Both the position numbers and the translations under genes were made by a program. The notes below the pieces were generated by a model. The model was not told where the DNA came from, searched no databases, and was given only the letters and a program-made list of their open reading frames with translations. This document shows, in pieces, positions 48,168 through 60,652 of a stretch of DNA of 64,000 nt. This DNA is from Sarcocystis neurona (taxonomy: Eukaryota > Apicomplexa > Conoidasida > Eucoccidiorida > Sarcocystidae), in NCBI GenBank assembly GCA_000727475.1, contig KL647298.1:1567569-1631568 (forward strand), given 5' to 3'. The number at the start of each line of letters is the position of its first letter. Position 1 is the stretch's first letter.

Positions 48168-48689
48168 CTGCCAAAAATTACCCACCCAAACGCACACATA
48201 TACACACAGTCGTAGTTAACCACGCCGCAACAATCGACCGTATGCATATATCAAGAAGGAGGTACATAAATCGACGAACACATATACACACACCACGAGG
48301 AACTACACAAAAATCAAGTAGTATATAGACATGTACCAAGAGATAGACACCTATAACAAATATATGTGTAGATAGGTCGAGAAAAATAGACATACGTCGA
48401 CAGACAGATACACGTATGTCAAGAGGAACTACACAAATATCAAGTAGTATAGACGTGTACCAACAAAGTGACACTTATCAAAAAGTATACATACATGTAT
48501 ATCGAGAGGCGCGGGCAACATATTTCTATATATACGCATATCCAAATAAGTACACATACCAGACCGTATATATATATATAGGCGTCAAAATATATACAAA
48601 CACAAGAGACATACACACTCAAGAAATATACACACATGTCAGAAATGATGTACACACACACACATATGTGATGATGTGTCTCCATACGC

Positions 48690-48796
48690 ACCGTTGTCTA
48701 CATATATACATATATATACATATATACCTATCTAACTGCGTGAATATCTCCCTGTCAATCTACCGACCTATCAACACAGAGACATACACGTACATA

Positions 48797-48827
<31 letters not shown>

Positions 48828-49345
48828 GTATACACCTCTCTATCTACTATTGTAAACTTGTCTATCTACCTACCTATCAAGACAGATACACACATATATA
48901 CACACCTATATTTACCAAATATCTACCTGTCTATACACCTATCTATCAGCCTACACATAAATATATATATATACTCACCTATCTATCAACCTATGTATCT
49001 ACGTGTTTATGTGTATCTATATATGTATACACACACCTATCCGTCTACCTATATTTGTATGTATAGATATATCTAGACAGCTATCTATCTATCTACCTGT
49101 CTATCTTCCTTTGTGTATCTACCTATCTATACGTATGCCTCTCTACATATATATCTACCTCTCTATCTACCTATCTATCTACACATATGCATATATATAT
49201 ATGTATATATACACGTCTATCTATCTACCTGCGTATCTGCCTGTCTACCGACCTATCTACATATATATATACATATACACGAATCTATCTGCCTATATAT
49301 CTACCTATATACCTCCGTATCTATCTACCTATATATATATATATA
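48690..49345. repeat. CTAT/CTAC tetranucleotide-type array
   Basis: About 650 bp of CTATCTAC and CTACCTAT variants mixed with TATA runs on the plus strand. Plus-strand open frames here (Tyr/Ile/Ser/Pro-rich) are artefacts of the repeat. It lies right of the first recognised VPS26 exon, where that gene's initiator exon should be sought. Confidence 0.9.
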
Positions 49346-49878
49346 CATATATTTAATAAATATGTATATATATATATACCGTTACTGTGTCCGTGCGCTA
49401 CAAATACATGCGCACATATACGTAGTGCTTTGATTGAAAAAGACGCGTGTAGAGTTCTTCCTTCGGAGCAGACGCACGCAGCTATATTTGAATTACAAGA
49501 GACAAACTAAACAAACAGACAACATATCTACACAGAGACAGAGCCCCGTCGCTACTTTTCCCACCTCTGGCTGCAGATATACATGTAATATCTACAGGTG
49601 TCTGCAGAAATACATAGGAATTATCTTACGGGTGTTGGTGCAGGTATATACACATACACACATATAATTACTACCACGTGGGTGGGGGTACATCATATAT
49701 ATATATATTATGGGTGTGGGTGCAGATACATACATATATGTAAATAATACTTATGTACAGCTTAGAGAAATACAAAGGTATTTATATACGCGACTGGCTG
49801 CACATACATATATATGTATATATCACGTATACAAGTCCGTAAAAATACACAGCTGCTGTATCTGCGTATACATATATA

Positions 49879-50043
49879 TTAGAGTGGTGCTGACTTTGCG
49901 AGGACAGTCCCCCGCTGCTTCGCAGTCAGGCATCGACGGAGACGTACGGCGTGAGAAGAAATGGAGGCCCGCTCCGTGCGGCTGTGTCTTTGATGAAAAC
50001 ACGCATGCGAGAACTTTTCGAATACTTCGTGGCCAAAATCAGA
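49879..50043 (-). CDS. Candidate last exon of an Ala-rich protein
   Basis: After the acceptor GCCATATAG the frame reads SDFGHEVFEKFSHACFHQRH and ends LTAKQRGTVLAKSAPL and TAA (55 codons). It would join in phase 0 to a GAT/GTGTAC donor at 50636. Other frames over the same DNA are also open on both strands, so this rests on phase and composition only. Confidence 0.25.
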   Translation of the reverse strand, partial: SDFGHEVFEKFSHACFHQRHSRTERASISSHAVRLRRCLTAKQRGTVLAKSAPL

Positions 50044-50635
50044 CTATATGGCCCAACCCACGCACACATGCAAATACAAATGTGTGGAGTGTGCATGGAG
50101 GCAGCGAGAGACATAGCAGCTGGGAGAGCAGAGGTCTACATGCAAATACACGTACCACATGCACAGACACCGACGCATTCGAGTGGACTGCGAAAACAGA
50201 CTCAATACGTATCGACGTATTCTCTCCGTCTACGTATGTCTATCTTTATCGCCACTTTCATTTATATATATACGTGTGTGTATGCAGCTCCATTTATCTC
50301 TCTACAGATAGGTCTGCATATCTATGCAAACACATCTATACACTGCTCGACTTATACGAATCTACCTCCCTCTCTGTATACATATTTCTCTTGCTCTCTC
50401 GAGAAGCATACTTCTATATCTTTACGCACGTGTATCGCTTGTTCTCTCCACATACACACATGCACGAACACACACACATACGTAAATATATATATATATG
50501 TATAGATGTATGCGTGCGTATACGCGCGAACGCAGCTCCCCAGACGGTGGAGGATAGCGCGAGTGGACAGGCACACACCAACTCAGAGAGAGAGAGAGCA
50601 GCATCACTGCAGGAGTAGTACGCACGCCTGTACAC

Positions 50636-51112
50636 ATCGCCCGGGGAAGGCAGCCCATAGAAACACTTCCAGATACAGAAAAGCTTCTGTACGTTAGTGA
50701 GGTCTTTTGCCACTCCCCCAGCGCGCAGCAGCCCTACATACAGGCTGCAACATGTCTCTGCTGCACCGGGCGACGGAGGCGTGCAACGGCTGCTGCCGTC
50801 CAAGCAGCGCAGCCTCTGCAGTCGCACTGGCGAAGGGGCAGCAGCAGCAGGACCACTCGCAGCAGCAGCAGCAGGACCACTCGCAGCAGCAGCAGAACCG
50901 CCAGTAGCACCAGCAGCAGCAGTGGCAAGAACGGCAGCATCAACAGCAGCAGTAGCAAGAGAAAATGCAGCAGCAGCACCAGCACCAGCAGCATCAGCAG
51001 CAGCAACGGCGCGTGTGGCAGCACCAACGGCAGCAGTCGCACGAGAGGAAGCAGCAGCAGCAGCACTGGCCGCCCCGCGTGACCCGAGCAGCACAGCAGA
51101 GGCCGATACCAT
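50636..51112 (-). CDS. Candidate Ala-rich exon, unknown protein
   Basis: Starts at an in-frame ATG (MVSASAVLLGSRG), passes through alanine runs from the GCA/CTG tract at 50,820-51,080, and ends with LLRAGGVAKDLTNVQKLFCI and WKCFYGLPSPGD, which is not repeat-derived and looks like a folded segment. The ATG may be internal. No family was recognised. Confidence 0.3.
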
Positions 51113-52560
51113 CTTGACGCGCGGATGCAGAGGAGACGAGAACTGGGAGGTCTATGCAGAAGAGAAAAAAAGTGGGAATTCTTTTCCTCCCAGAAGCTGG
51201 CTCTCATGCCGAGAAGACCGACACGCCGCTCCGTTGTGTTGTCCTTCTCCAGCGTCTTCTTCTCTTCTCCAGCGCTGCTGGCGCTGCTCGCCACACGGCA
51301 GAAGGCTCCTTTGCTGCGGCTCCAGGACCTCAGACCCTACGCAGTCGCGCTGCTGCCGCTGTTGCTGCGAAGACTGCTAGGACCGTATGTACATCAGGAC
51401 GCGGTTGCTGTTGCCACACACACAGCGTCGTTGCGCGGGGCCACCACGACTTTTCTGCCGGTTTTTCTCCCGCTTCTCCCGCTACCGTTTGTGCCTGCTA
51501 CTGCTGCCGCTTCTTCTCTCGCTACGGCTTCTCCCGTTGCTGGTTCTACTGCTGCTGTGTCCGACGCTGCTGCTTCTCCTCCTGCTGCACCGGCTGCTGC
51601 TCGCGTTGCCGTCCCTTACGCTGCTGCTTCTGCAGCTGTTGCTGCTTCTCCTGTTGCTCCGTTTGCTGCGCTGCTTCGCTGCTGATGCTGTTCCTGCTGC
51701 TGCCTCAGTACCTGCCGCGGCAGCGCCAACCTTGGCCTCGAGCCACCGGCAGTTCCTCTGCTGGCCGCGGGGTCAATCTCATCCGCAGTTAACAAACACT
51801 TCTGCTGCTGCTCCTGCTGCTACTCCTGCTGCTGCTCCTGCTACTGCTCCACCAGGACTCAGAGATGTAGGTTTCAACATGCCAAGATGTCGGTGCGTTT
51901 GCAGAAAAGACCAGGTCCTACACCGCCCTGCAATAAGAAGTCCAACAGCCGCTGCGCTGCTCAGCGGTGACGTATCCTGTTGCAGCAAAGACGCAGTCCT
52001 GTCGCTGCTGCTGCTGCTGCTAAAAACCCCCTCTAGCTTGGTGTACAAAGACGCGGCCACAAGGCTGACCCTGCTGCTGTTCCTGCAGCATGACAGCAGT
52101 CCCGAGCCTATGACATACAAGTCCTACCACGCGAGTGTTATAAATGCATATAGGTATATATAATATATTTCAAAGACAAAGTAAAACATACATGTGTATA
52201 TATATACCTATTTATTCGACGCGGAAATATACATATATATGTATGTGTACGTACGTCTGACTAGATTATACTATACTTTTTGATATATCCGTGTTCACAG
52301 ACATACGAATAGGTAGAAGCGTATGGGTGTGTATACACGTCTGCGACAAACCTGCTTGGTCCACACCGGCTCCTCTCCTACGGAATCTACCCTCACGATA
52401 TAGCTACCTTGTCGCCCCGCTCCAAGTGCTCCTGCTGCTGGGTGCGGCTGCTGTCTGTTGCTGCGGTTATGAGAGTGCGGCAGCTGCCTCTCTCTAACTT
52501 CGGCAGTCTCACCGTTGCTGCAGTGGCTGCGGCTTCCTGCCGGGGATCGTACGGCTGCTG
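50820..52560. repeat. Triplet tracts switching orientation
   Basis: GCA/CAG triplets at about 50,820-51,080 on the plus strand are followed by CTG/GCT triplets at about 51,300-52,560, with a switch near 51.1-51.3 kb. They overlap the candidate Ala-rich gene on the minus strand. Confidence 0.8.
51860..52123 (-). CDS. Candidate exon of the Ala-rich gene
   Basis: Entered at GCGTGGTAG in phase 0, it reads DLYVIGSGLLSCCRNSSRVS, LVAASLYTKLEGVF, a Ser run, and then AGRCRTWSFLQTHRHLGML. It joins in phase to the donor at 52604. The downstream end is uncertain: the frame stays open through a triplet tract to 51779, with several possible GT donors. Confidence 0.35.
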
Positions 52561-52603
52561 CTGATCTTCTTGTTGCTACTGGTTATGTCGCTCCTACACA
52601 TAC

Positions 52604-52935
52604 GTAAATTTCTAGTGCGTCGAAGACCTGTGTAGAGGGGCGCTTGAAGCTAAGATGCCGGTGGGTAGTATCAAAGTCCGTTGCGGCTGCTTTTTCTGTT
52701 GCTAAAGACGATGCCGCTGCGGGTGTTCCTGTTGCTGCCGTTCCCGCTGCTGCTGTTGCTGTTGCTTCTGCGGTTCTGATGGACGCTGCGAAGAACTGCT
52801 GCTGGCGCTCCCAGTTGATTTTGCCGGGGGTTCTCTCGCACAGTGGTAGCGCCGGTGCGGTGTTGCGGCTGGACACACTTGGCTTCTTCGGCCACTGCTG
52901 CTTTGCCCTTTCTGCTGTGTTGCTAACTTTACATG
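52604..52935 (-). CDS. Candidate upstream exon of the Ala-rich gene
   Basis: Reads KPSVSSRNTAPALPLCERTP, GKINWERQQQFFAASIRTAE, an alanine run, and then HRHLSFKRPSTQVFDALEIY before the donor GTATGT in phase 0. Non-repetitive flanks on both sides of the alanine run favour coding. The upstream limit is a guess: the frame is open to a TAA near 52994, and an acceptor such as AAAGTTAG near 52,935 would fit. No family was recognised. Confidence 0.35.
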
Positions 52936-53179
52936 AGAGAGGACAACCCTGGACTGTTTCTTTTGAATGATTGAAGAACAGGGAGATTTTGGCTTAGTAC
53001 CTGTGGAGCCGTGGAACGGAAGAAAAAGCAGAGAAACGGGGAATGCGCAGATGCGGCACAGAGAATCAAAACAACCCGCTGCAGCTATCCACACACTACC
53101 TACTAATGTCTACGCACATATGAAGACAGCCCGCTACACATATCTATCTATCTATATATATATATATATATATATACTA

Positions 53180-54899
53180 GGACACTAATGTGGGGTACGA
53201 GGGTGTACATGTGCACTGCGTACTTTCATAGATAGACACTCCTGCAGATACATACATATGTGCCTCTCATCAGGTAACGGATGAAAAGGCGACGCTAAAT
53301 TTTCTGCCATCCGTTACCACGGGTGATGCACGACGCAGCTGCTTTCCGCCTGGGAGAAGGCTGTGACCAGCGCTGTCAGCACGTGGGGAAGGAACTGCAG
53401 CAGCAGCAGCAGCCGCGGCGCTACGAGCAGCGCCCGCAGGGGTAGCAGCAGCAGCAGCCTCCGCGGGGGCAGCGTCGGCAGCAGAGCCTGAGAGGCACCT
53501 GTTGAAAACTTTCGGCGACCAGGAGGGAGAGAAGCAGCACCAGCTGCCGCAGCCCAAGAAGTGGAGCTGCGTAGCAGTGCACAAGGAGCGGCAGCAGCAG
53601 CCGAGATAGTACATAGACGAGCAGCAGCAGCAGCGGGAACCGAAGCAGGAAATAGAGTGTGTCACAGCAGGAGAAACACGAGAGCAACAGACGGAAAGTG
53701 ATGAACGGAGTAGGGGTCGCACAGGGGCAGCACACCCGCAAGGCAGATACGGGCACCGGTACAGACGCGTAACACTGCAGATGCTGCGAGGAGCAACTTC
53801 ACAGTTTCGTGAGAAACAAAAGGGGAGATCGAAAGAAGAGAAGGAAGAGGAAGACTCGGGAGCATAAGGGAAAGTACCGAAGCAGACCAGAAGAGAGCGG
53901 CGGTCAAAACAGGGAAATGGAGGGACGGGAAAACAGCTGGTAAAGCTGACTGAGAGACACAAAAGACAGAATGGATGAAGGAGAAGGCCGCAGAAGAATA
54001 ATCAGGAGGAAAAGGAAACAGGACACGGAAATCAGCGCAGAAAAAAAGAATCCGCAGTCACCAAATACGCAGACACAGAAAGCAATACAAAAAGTGTCAG
54101 GACTCCAAGACACGTCTTGGTTCGCGCATTGAGACGAGGCCGCACGGGATCGGAAGAGGAGGCGAAAGAGCAAAGAGGGAAACGAACAGAAGGACGGGAA
54201 GCATTATTCAAGTGAATGACACTTGTTAGGAGGGCAAGGGGCAAAACTGAGAAAACGGAAAAGCGTAGTCTAACACTAATGCAGCGGATCGTGAATTCGC
54301 ATGCTCACGGATGCGGCAGAAAAACACATCTGTCGAGTGGAGTTCCTGCCAGTAATTTCTCTCGTAAGAAACCATGTTTGCTCGACTTTACTCTCGTGCA
54401 CATACTTTTATAGGGTAGGAATATGCGTAAAGGATTTGTATATATTGTGTATATGGCAGGGCGGTATTGGCAGACACAACTATAACACGTATTTGTATAC
54501 ATATAAATGTATATGTGGAGCGAGAGAGAGACACGATAAGGGTACGGCCGTATGTGTATACTGAATTATACGCAGATTTTCATCGTGTGCTTATACACGT
54601 ACAGTAGAGCTCCAGACACACGCGGTACACACACTTACTCCTGTGCTAGCGCAACGCTAATAAATTGCCTCCCTCTAAACCTGGGTAGAGGTTTCATAAA
54701 CTGACTCAGAACCTTCATAACTGGTAAGAAGGAGTAATGTCTCCTGCACTTAAACAGAAGCATTTATGTGGTATTAATTTGTTATAGCGGTGTTCATACA
54801 TTTACACGCCGCTCCGGGTGCAACGCTGTTTTCACGTTTACAGCACCACTTTTCTCCCGTAATTATCCCTCCTTCGTCTTCTTCTTCCCCCAGATCTTG
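53180..54899. other. No supported gene
   Basis: Contains a GCA triplet tract (53,395-53,640), a purine-rich stretch (53,800-54,200) and a CCAGTAATTTCTC-type unique stretch. A 230-codon minus frame (53270-53962) is mostly Cys/Ser/Leu from the repeat. Nothing was recognised. Confidence 0.4.
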
Positions 54900-54962
54900 T
54901 CAGACTGACACTTCCCGTCTTTCTTCGTCTTTCCGGTAGTCTTCAACGATAAGATGGAGGTT
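54900..54962 (-). CDS. Possible terminal exon, unknown
   Basis: After an acceptor GCGATGCAG following a CTG-rich (gene-sense) tract, one frame reads NLHLIVEDYRKDEERREVSV and TGA. A second frame over the same DNA reads TSILSLKTTGKTKKDGKC and further to a stop near 54,870. Both are charged and compact. I cannot choose between them, and no partner exon was found. Confidence 0.25.
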   Translation of the reverse strand, partial: NLHLIVEDYRKDEERREVSV

Positions 54963-55156
54963 CTGCATCGCGGGGAGTGCACACAAAAGTAGTAAAGCAG
55001 CAGCAGAAGCAATAGCAAGAGAAATCCAGATAATACAAGCAGGAACAGGATACGGGGCAGCAGCAGGAGCAGCAGTACTGCAGCGAAGCCGGCAAAATAA
55101 CAGCAGCAGCGACAGCAGCAGCAACGGCAAGTGTTACGGCATCAGCAGTTCCTACA

Positions 55157-55498
55157 GTGAGAACCCTGCGCCTGGTAGGCAATAATCACTGCAGCGATAA
55201 ACGCAGAGGAGGTTGTAATATGACTAACGCCTGGGAAAGCGAATTGCCTACGTTAGGTGCCTGCCTACGCACGTCTGTAGAATATATGTACGCAGGTGTG
55301 CACATACGTTTACATCAAGATATTCAGATAAATAGATGTGAGAAACGTGTGCATGAAGGTGGCAAAACTGTTGCTTCCTCGTCGGAAAAGGCGCACTCAG
55401 AGGCCTGCTTGCCTAGCAGAGAAGAACCCAAGAACGCCATCGTTACCCTTAGCTCTTGCAACAGAAAAATTCTACACGGTAGGCTTTCAAATGTTTAA
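55157..55498 (+). CDS. Open frame of 113 codons, unknown
   Basis: Starts MRTLRLVGNNHCSDKRRGGC and ends RKILHGRLSNV. It is hydrophilic, not repeat-driven, and has no recognisable domain or splice partner. Chance is quite possible at this length. Confidence 0.2.
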   Translation: MRTLRLVGNNHCSDKRRGGCNMTNAWESELPTLGACLRTSVEYMYAGVHIRLHQDIQINRCEKRVHEGGKTVASSSEKAHSEACLPSREEPKNAIVTLSSCNRKILHGRLSNV

Positions 55499-55699
55499 CA
55501 CACGAGCATGCTAGCGTTTTACTTGACGAAATACAGCATAGGGTCCAGCCTTGCTTGTACAACACTAGACAAGTATACACGCTGGTGTCTCTCCTCAGTC
55601 CCGCTTAGATCCATCGTACTGATCCTTTTTGCTGTAAACGGAAAAAGGATCACAAAAATATTCTTTCGAACACTCTTGTATCACAAAAACGGGAAATTT

Positions 55700-56709
55700 T
55701 CCTGATTCCATAAAGAGAAGTAATACTCACCATCGCGTACCTTCTAGGGGTTGCATTCGTGAGTGATCTGATAAAAGTGCTGTTTTGTGGACGCCCCCCC
55801 GAACACGTGTGGAAGGTACAATCCAGAGTTTGACCTAAAAGTGGGAAGCTTTTCCTAAAAAGGGATTCTCGTCTGAATAGATGGTCTCTGTATATTCTTG
55901 AATACTGATACGTAGAACCATACACTACCTATATATGCACACGTTTTTGCATAAGAATGTACCGGGTATGGGTGACAACACGAATGTTAGTACGCGGAAC
56001 AACAGGGGCGCCTGTAACAGTGCAACATAATACACCACTTTGGATCGGTTCCAATAGATTGTGTGTGTGCGACTTTATATGTGTGTACGGAATTTATTCA
56101 CGGTGTACGTGCACTGTACGAATTAGCACCGCCACAACAAGGGGCAAACGCCTGTCGGCGTACCGCAGCACCCGCGCCACAAGAGCGGAAGTGAACGGTG
56201 CACAGAAGACGTCACTTTTAGATGATATATACAAATGCGCGTTCGAGGACGCGTCGACGGCTATTTTCACGGTGTAGAAACATACAAACATCTCTGTATG
56301 TGTGTGCAGCGGTCTGCACAGTAATAACGTCTCCTACAGGTACGGTGTAGCCATAGTTGGAGCTCACCTTGCTGAGTCAAATGCTACCTCACGGAGAGAA
56401 TCGCACACAGTTCAGTGTGTACGTATGTGGTGCTCACGTCTGCGTATGTTCAAACACACAAAAAAGATGCCCTTGCGCGTCCCACGTGACGCACGTCCTA
56501 GACCACTTACTCCGTTGTGTTCGTTGTGCGACACGGAGGATGTACGCTTCTGTCGTCTACACATAGTTCTACGTGTTACGTGTGCGCTCTCATGTCTACA
56601 TGAGTATACATAAATATATCTGTGCGTATTTGTGCGTCAACTTGCAGCTATCTGCGTATAACACAACTACACGAGATTACGTAAGCACCGACGTATGCGT
56701 GCACATATC

Positions 56710-56748
<39 letters not shown>

Positions 56749-57500
56749 CTATGCATAATATGCACGCACGTGTGCCAGGTATGCCCAGCATTTAAGCACA
56801 TATAAATATGTATATACACACATATATAGATGTATACATGCGTGGTACAGCACGACATAATGTGTCAGATTGTACGTCGCTAGGAAGTTGATTTCTGGAT
56901 ACGAAAGCAATCCCACGTGCTCCACACCTGTGCGTAGGTCCTCATTTTAGGTTTGCGGTGCAACGCCAACGTATGCATATATCGTGTTATACATGTTCAT
57001 CTATGATACACGTACGCCTCAAACGCGGGGGCTCCCTGTTGTATATACGCATACCTGGTACGTTCCCCTATGGTACACATACGCCGACAAAACCTGTCGG
57101 GGGTTGCTGGATCAACACTACCTGTGCTGTGTATCCCTACGAGTCCACACGCTCCCTCCTAAACGTCCCACTCTAATTGTGCTGGAGCAACGGTGAATTT
57201 TTTGTTTCGTTGGGAACTTCAGTATAATGGGATCCGGAACAATACGGATTGTGGCCCGTAGACCGTGCACATCTTTGCGTATACGAATGTGTCTACACGT
57301 GTATATACTGTGCGACGATAGGGCTTGACACTACCACTTCATTTTCGACGCGTGGTCCACAAAGCTGTGCAACTTAAGACGTATCCACAGCGTGCGTACG
57401 CGCATTATTTTTTGAATCGGGCCTGGTTATATTTATTGTCCAGCTTGCCGCACTCGTGCGCGAGTTAATGACGCATGCACTCAGCCGGGTATTCGTGTTG
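55700..57500. other. No supported gene
   Basis: Short open frames only. TA microsatellites lie around 56,710-56,755. Nothing else was recognised. Confidence 0.5.
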
Positions 57501-57614
57501 CTAGCGCGGTGTCTCGCTCAAGCGTCTCCGACCACCCTCTTGTCTCCACGCATACCATATCAAAAATACATTCCTCTTGCTCCAATACATGACCTTTCTT
57601 TCTCCTGAAGAGAC

Positions 57615-57887
57615 ATGACTCACAAGGTAGGTCCTCGCACTGAATTTATACACTACTTTTCGTCTGTCATATACGTCTGCGGGCGTGGCGCGAAGTTTAG
57701 AACGGTGAGTACGGAGGAGCCGAGTTGGCAGATAAAGAAGAGAGTCACCCGGGCATCCTTGTCCGAGGAAGTTCGTCAGAAACAGGCCTACTTGGTAGGT
57801 CAGGTGGCAAGATATGTGATCCTCTACTCGTCGGTGGATGCCACGCGTCCCCAATTTGTCAACGTAGTAGATGTGTGTGCGCCCCTG
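57615..57887 (+). CDS. Candidate first exon, small C-terminally hydrophobic protein
   Basis: ATG at 57615, 91 codons, ending RQKQAYLVGQVARYVILYSS, then DATRPQFVNVVDVCAPL, immediately before a donor GTGAGG in phase 0. An internal GTGAGT near 57,692 is an alternative donor. A 163-codon minus frame (57501-57992) runs through the same DNA and is the main competing interpretation. Confidence 0.3.
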
Positions 57888-57951
57888 GTGAGGAGCTTGA
57901 AGAAGCTCCTGTTGACATACAACCGGGGGACTCTCGTGCATTTCGCTGCAG

Positions 57952-58146
57952 ATTAGTGCTTTACAAAAACTGGTCCACACATTTATTTGCAACTCGCCTC
58001 ATTCGCAAGTTTGTGGATGGAAAAGGTTTGGATCCGGTGATCCTGTGCACTGGCATGGCAGTTACAGGCGACTCTTCTTATCAGGCTGTGCTTTTTGCCT
58101 GTGCGTTTCTGCCGTTTTATTCCGCTGGACCGGCGCTCCATACTAG
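57952..58146 (+). CDS. Candidate second exon, small C-terminally hydrophobic protein
   Basis: After the acceptor TTTCGCTGCAG in phase 0 the frame reads ISALQKLVHTFICNSPHSQV, CGWKRFGSGDPVHWHGSYRR, then a hydrophobic stretch (LFLSGCAFCLCVSAVLF) flanked by Arg, and stops at TAG. The whole model is 155 residues with one possible C-terminal membrane segment, as in tail-anchored proteins. No family was recognised. A further open plus frame covers part of this exon without splicing. Confidence 0.3.
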   Translation: MSALQKLVHTFICNSPHSQVCGWKRFGSGDPVHWHGSYRRLFLSGCAFCLCVSAVLFRWTGAPY

Positions 58147-58199
58147 ATAAGTCGGATATCTGTTTCGTCGACGGATATGTCAGCCCCTCGTGTCATCCT

Positions 58200-60399
58200 A
58201 CAATGCGTCTGCTGACATCCACATCGTCATTGCCCACCGTTTTCAGTCCTTCTGTGGACCAGCCCGCCTATATAGACACATATATCCATATATACTTATC
58301 AGCAATCACGCAGCACAATATTTTCTTTTTCTGTGCGGTTGAGCTCTTCTGTCTTCTTAACCGACTAGCTACATACGTAGATCTGCGACACTTCTGCGTC
58401 TGCTCAGTGAATTCACTGAGCAAGCTCCTGGATAAAAATATAATCCGATTTCTTTCCGGATGACAACGCTTTACCAATTTGTATCGCCAGATATCCAAAG
58501 AGTCTTGTGGTGTACGTACACGCCGCCGTCACTGCAGATCCTGTTTCCGAACTGGTGCTGCGCCCGGTCGTGTCGCTCGCGAGCAAGAGTTTTGTCCACT
58601 CAGTCAGCGTAGCGAAAGTAAATCTCTCTAAAATTTATAAACGGGTGCTATTCGCAGACGACGGTAATAACGGGAAGCAATAGGAAACCTTCCATCGTCT
58701 ACTTTTCCACGTTAATCCTCTCCCTCCGGCAACGAACGACATTCTCTGATAGAAATGCTCTATTCTAAGCAATTATAAAGGTAACGCGTTTTTTGCACGC
58801 TGGAAGACACAGCTGGGGAAAGGGACACAAAGAGGCAGAGGTCACCTGCTCTCCGCAGAAGGACGGTCTTGTAAGGAGATACAACTCTTCATCTGGAACG
58901 CTTGTACTGTGACCAGGGAAATACTCATCGCAAGGTACGTAGATCCTTCTACACAAGATCCATACCCTACCACATATCGATACCAGAAATTAACTTACAT
59001 AGGCGGCAGGAGGAAATGACGAATCTTCCTTCCTTTGATTATAATGGCGTTCCCTACGTATGAGCAATCGCGATATCTCACACGTGTCACCCACTTGCAA
59101 GCGAGCGGCTCTACGCGTTTCGCAATTTCCAAAGGACGCACGTACAGTGTGCTGGTGTAGTCGGCTGTTTGTATTATGACGGGAGTTGGAGAACGATCCA
59201 GTGAACTCAACGGGTTGCGTAGAGCAGCACACGGTCTTTGTGACACCTCTGCAGTGTACCGTGGAGCTGCCGGACTATAGCAGCATTGATAGCCACCACC
59301 AACACCGCCAGTGAATGTTTTCGTTCACTCTAGCAAAGTGTGAGGATAACACAGCAACACATATACAGCGATGGAGGGCGGTGTGTACGCAGAAGACAGA
59401 AGGCATTTGAAGCTGCTAAGCCGCTGTTACCGAGCGCTGCCCTTCGCCCCACGACATACACTTTACTCTCCATAACAACGTCAGCAGAACCCACACATGA
59501 CAACTGCCGACTGGGAGTATGCACACGCACACCAGTGTGTAACAAACCAGCTTCCAGCAAATAATAAAGGTATAGAACAACAAGCGTCGTGCTGTGTGGA
59601 ATCATAGAGAAAGGGAGACAAAAGCGAATTCCAGTCGCCTTGTTATCCCAGAGTCCCCTTTTTGCGTGCAATTGCAGCGGTAGAAGATGCTCAGACTGGC
59701 AGCTGTGTATGACGTTGACAATAGGGCCAGTACTGGCAGTCGCGGGTTGCTGTAGACGTGTCAAATGAAATTGTCCTAATAGTTATCGGTATCTAGAGAG
59801 GACAATACGGCTTTAGTGACTTAAATCTCGAAGTTTTAACTTCAGCGATAACGAGGAGAAGCTACCGAACTGCGACAATTCAGTACGCCGCAACAATTCA
59901 GTGGAGCAGCGTGGAGTACATGCAGCAGCCGTGAGAGAAAAGAACTCCACCCACGCTGAAACTGTATTTTTGTGCACATATTTATATGTGTTTACGTATT
60001 TCTATATATGTCTAGAATACGCTGGATACGCAAAACGTTTCCCTCCTTACAGATAGAAGTCAAACTTCGAAAGTGTCTTTCTCTCTTTGCAGACGAAGCA
60101 AGGCAACTCACACATATGTTTCTGTGACTGACTTCATTCGTGTGAAGCTCTGGATATACGTAAATGCGTTGCATTTGGATGTCCTTGCGCGCGTGTATGT
60201 TTGTTAATCGCACTTCTCATGACAAGTGCGCCCGGAGGACGCACTACAGGAACACGCACATGCGTGTGTTGTGTGAAGGCTAGTTTTTTGTAGACGGGCT
60301 TATGAATAAAGCTGCGTAGTAACACGTGCGAAGATATGTACCCTGTGGGATGTATATACTCGGGTGGGTACGCCTGTCTGTGCGTCTGTGCGTCTACAG
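58200..60399. other. No firmly supported gene
   Basis: A plus-strand ATG at 59371 begins MEGGVYAEDRRHLKLLSRCY and stops at 59473. It could be a first exon of the following gene if spliced after GGCG at a GTGTGT, which would match phase 1. A 144-codon minus frame (59330-59764) overlaps it. The rest holds short frames only. Confidence 0.4.
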
Positions 60400-60652
60400 G
60401 AAGGTCCACGTTCACGCGAGCAGTTGTCGTACCCCTTTTTATTGAAGGATGTACTCAACAACAAGTGACGCAGCTTTCCGCTTCGTCGACAGCAATCATG
60501 GAAATCGAGAAGCTCGCAGCCGCAGAAGATGTGGTGGTGGTGCGTCTGTGTGATGTGGGAACAACTGCACCAGGGCAGCACGTGCCAACGAGTTCGCTGC
60601 GACAGGCAGCAGCTGCTCTCCTGGATGCCAAGGAATACGCGGCGGCTCTGCG
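60400..60652 (+). CDS. Exon of an unrecognised protein, upstream of Ala-rich exon
   Basis: Bounded by an acceptor CGTCTACAG and a donor CTCTGCG/GTAAAT. It reads RSTFTRAVVVPLFIEGCTQQ, then MEIEKLAAAEDVVVVRLCDV, and SLRQAAAALLDAKEYAAALR. The composition is helical and amphipathic, and not repeat-derived. It leaves two bases (CG), which the first base of the exon at 62385 completes to Arg, so the two exons fit in phase across a 1.7-kb intron. The function is unknown. Confidence 0.5.

Noticed and set aside
49879..50043. Similarity of the candidate exon to the C-terminus of histone H2B
   Set aside because: A few shared residues in the wrong spacing, with the conserved H2B core absent.
57501..57992. 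163-codon minus frame that at first suggested a retroelement integrase remnant
   Set aside because: No catalytic D-D-E arrangement, zinc motif or flanking long terminal repeat could be seen. The plus-strand splice model is an equally good explanation.
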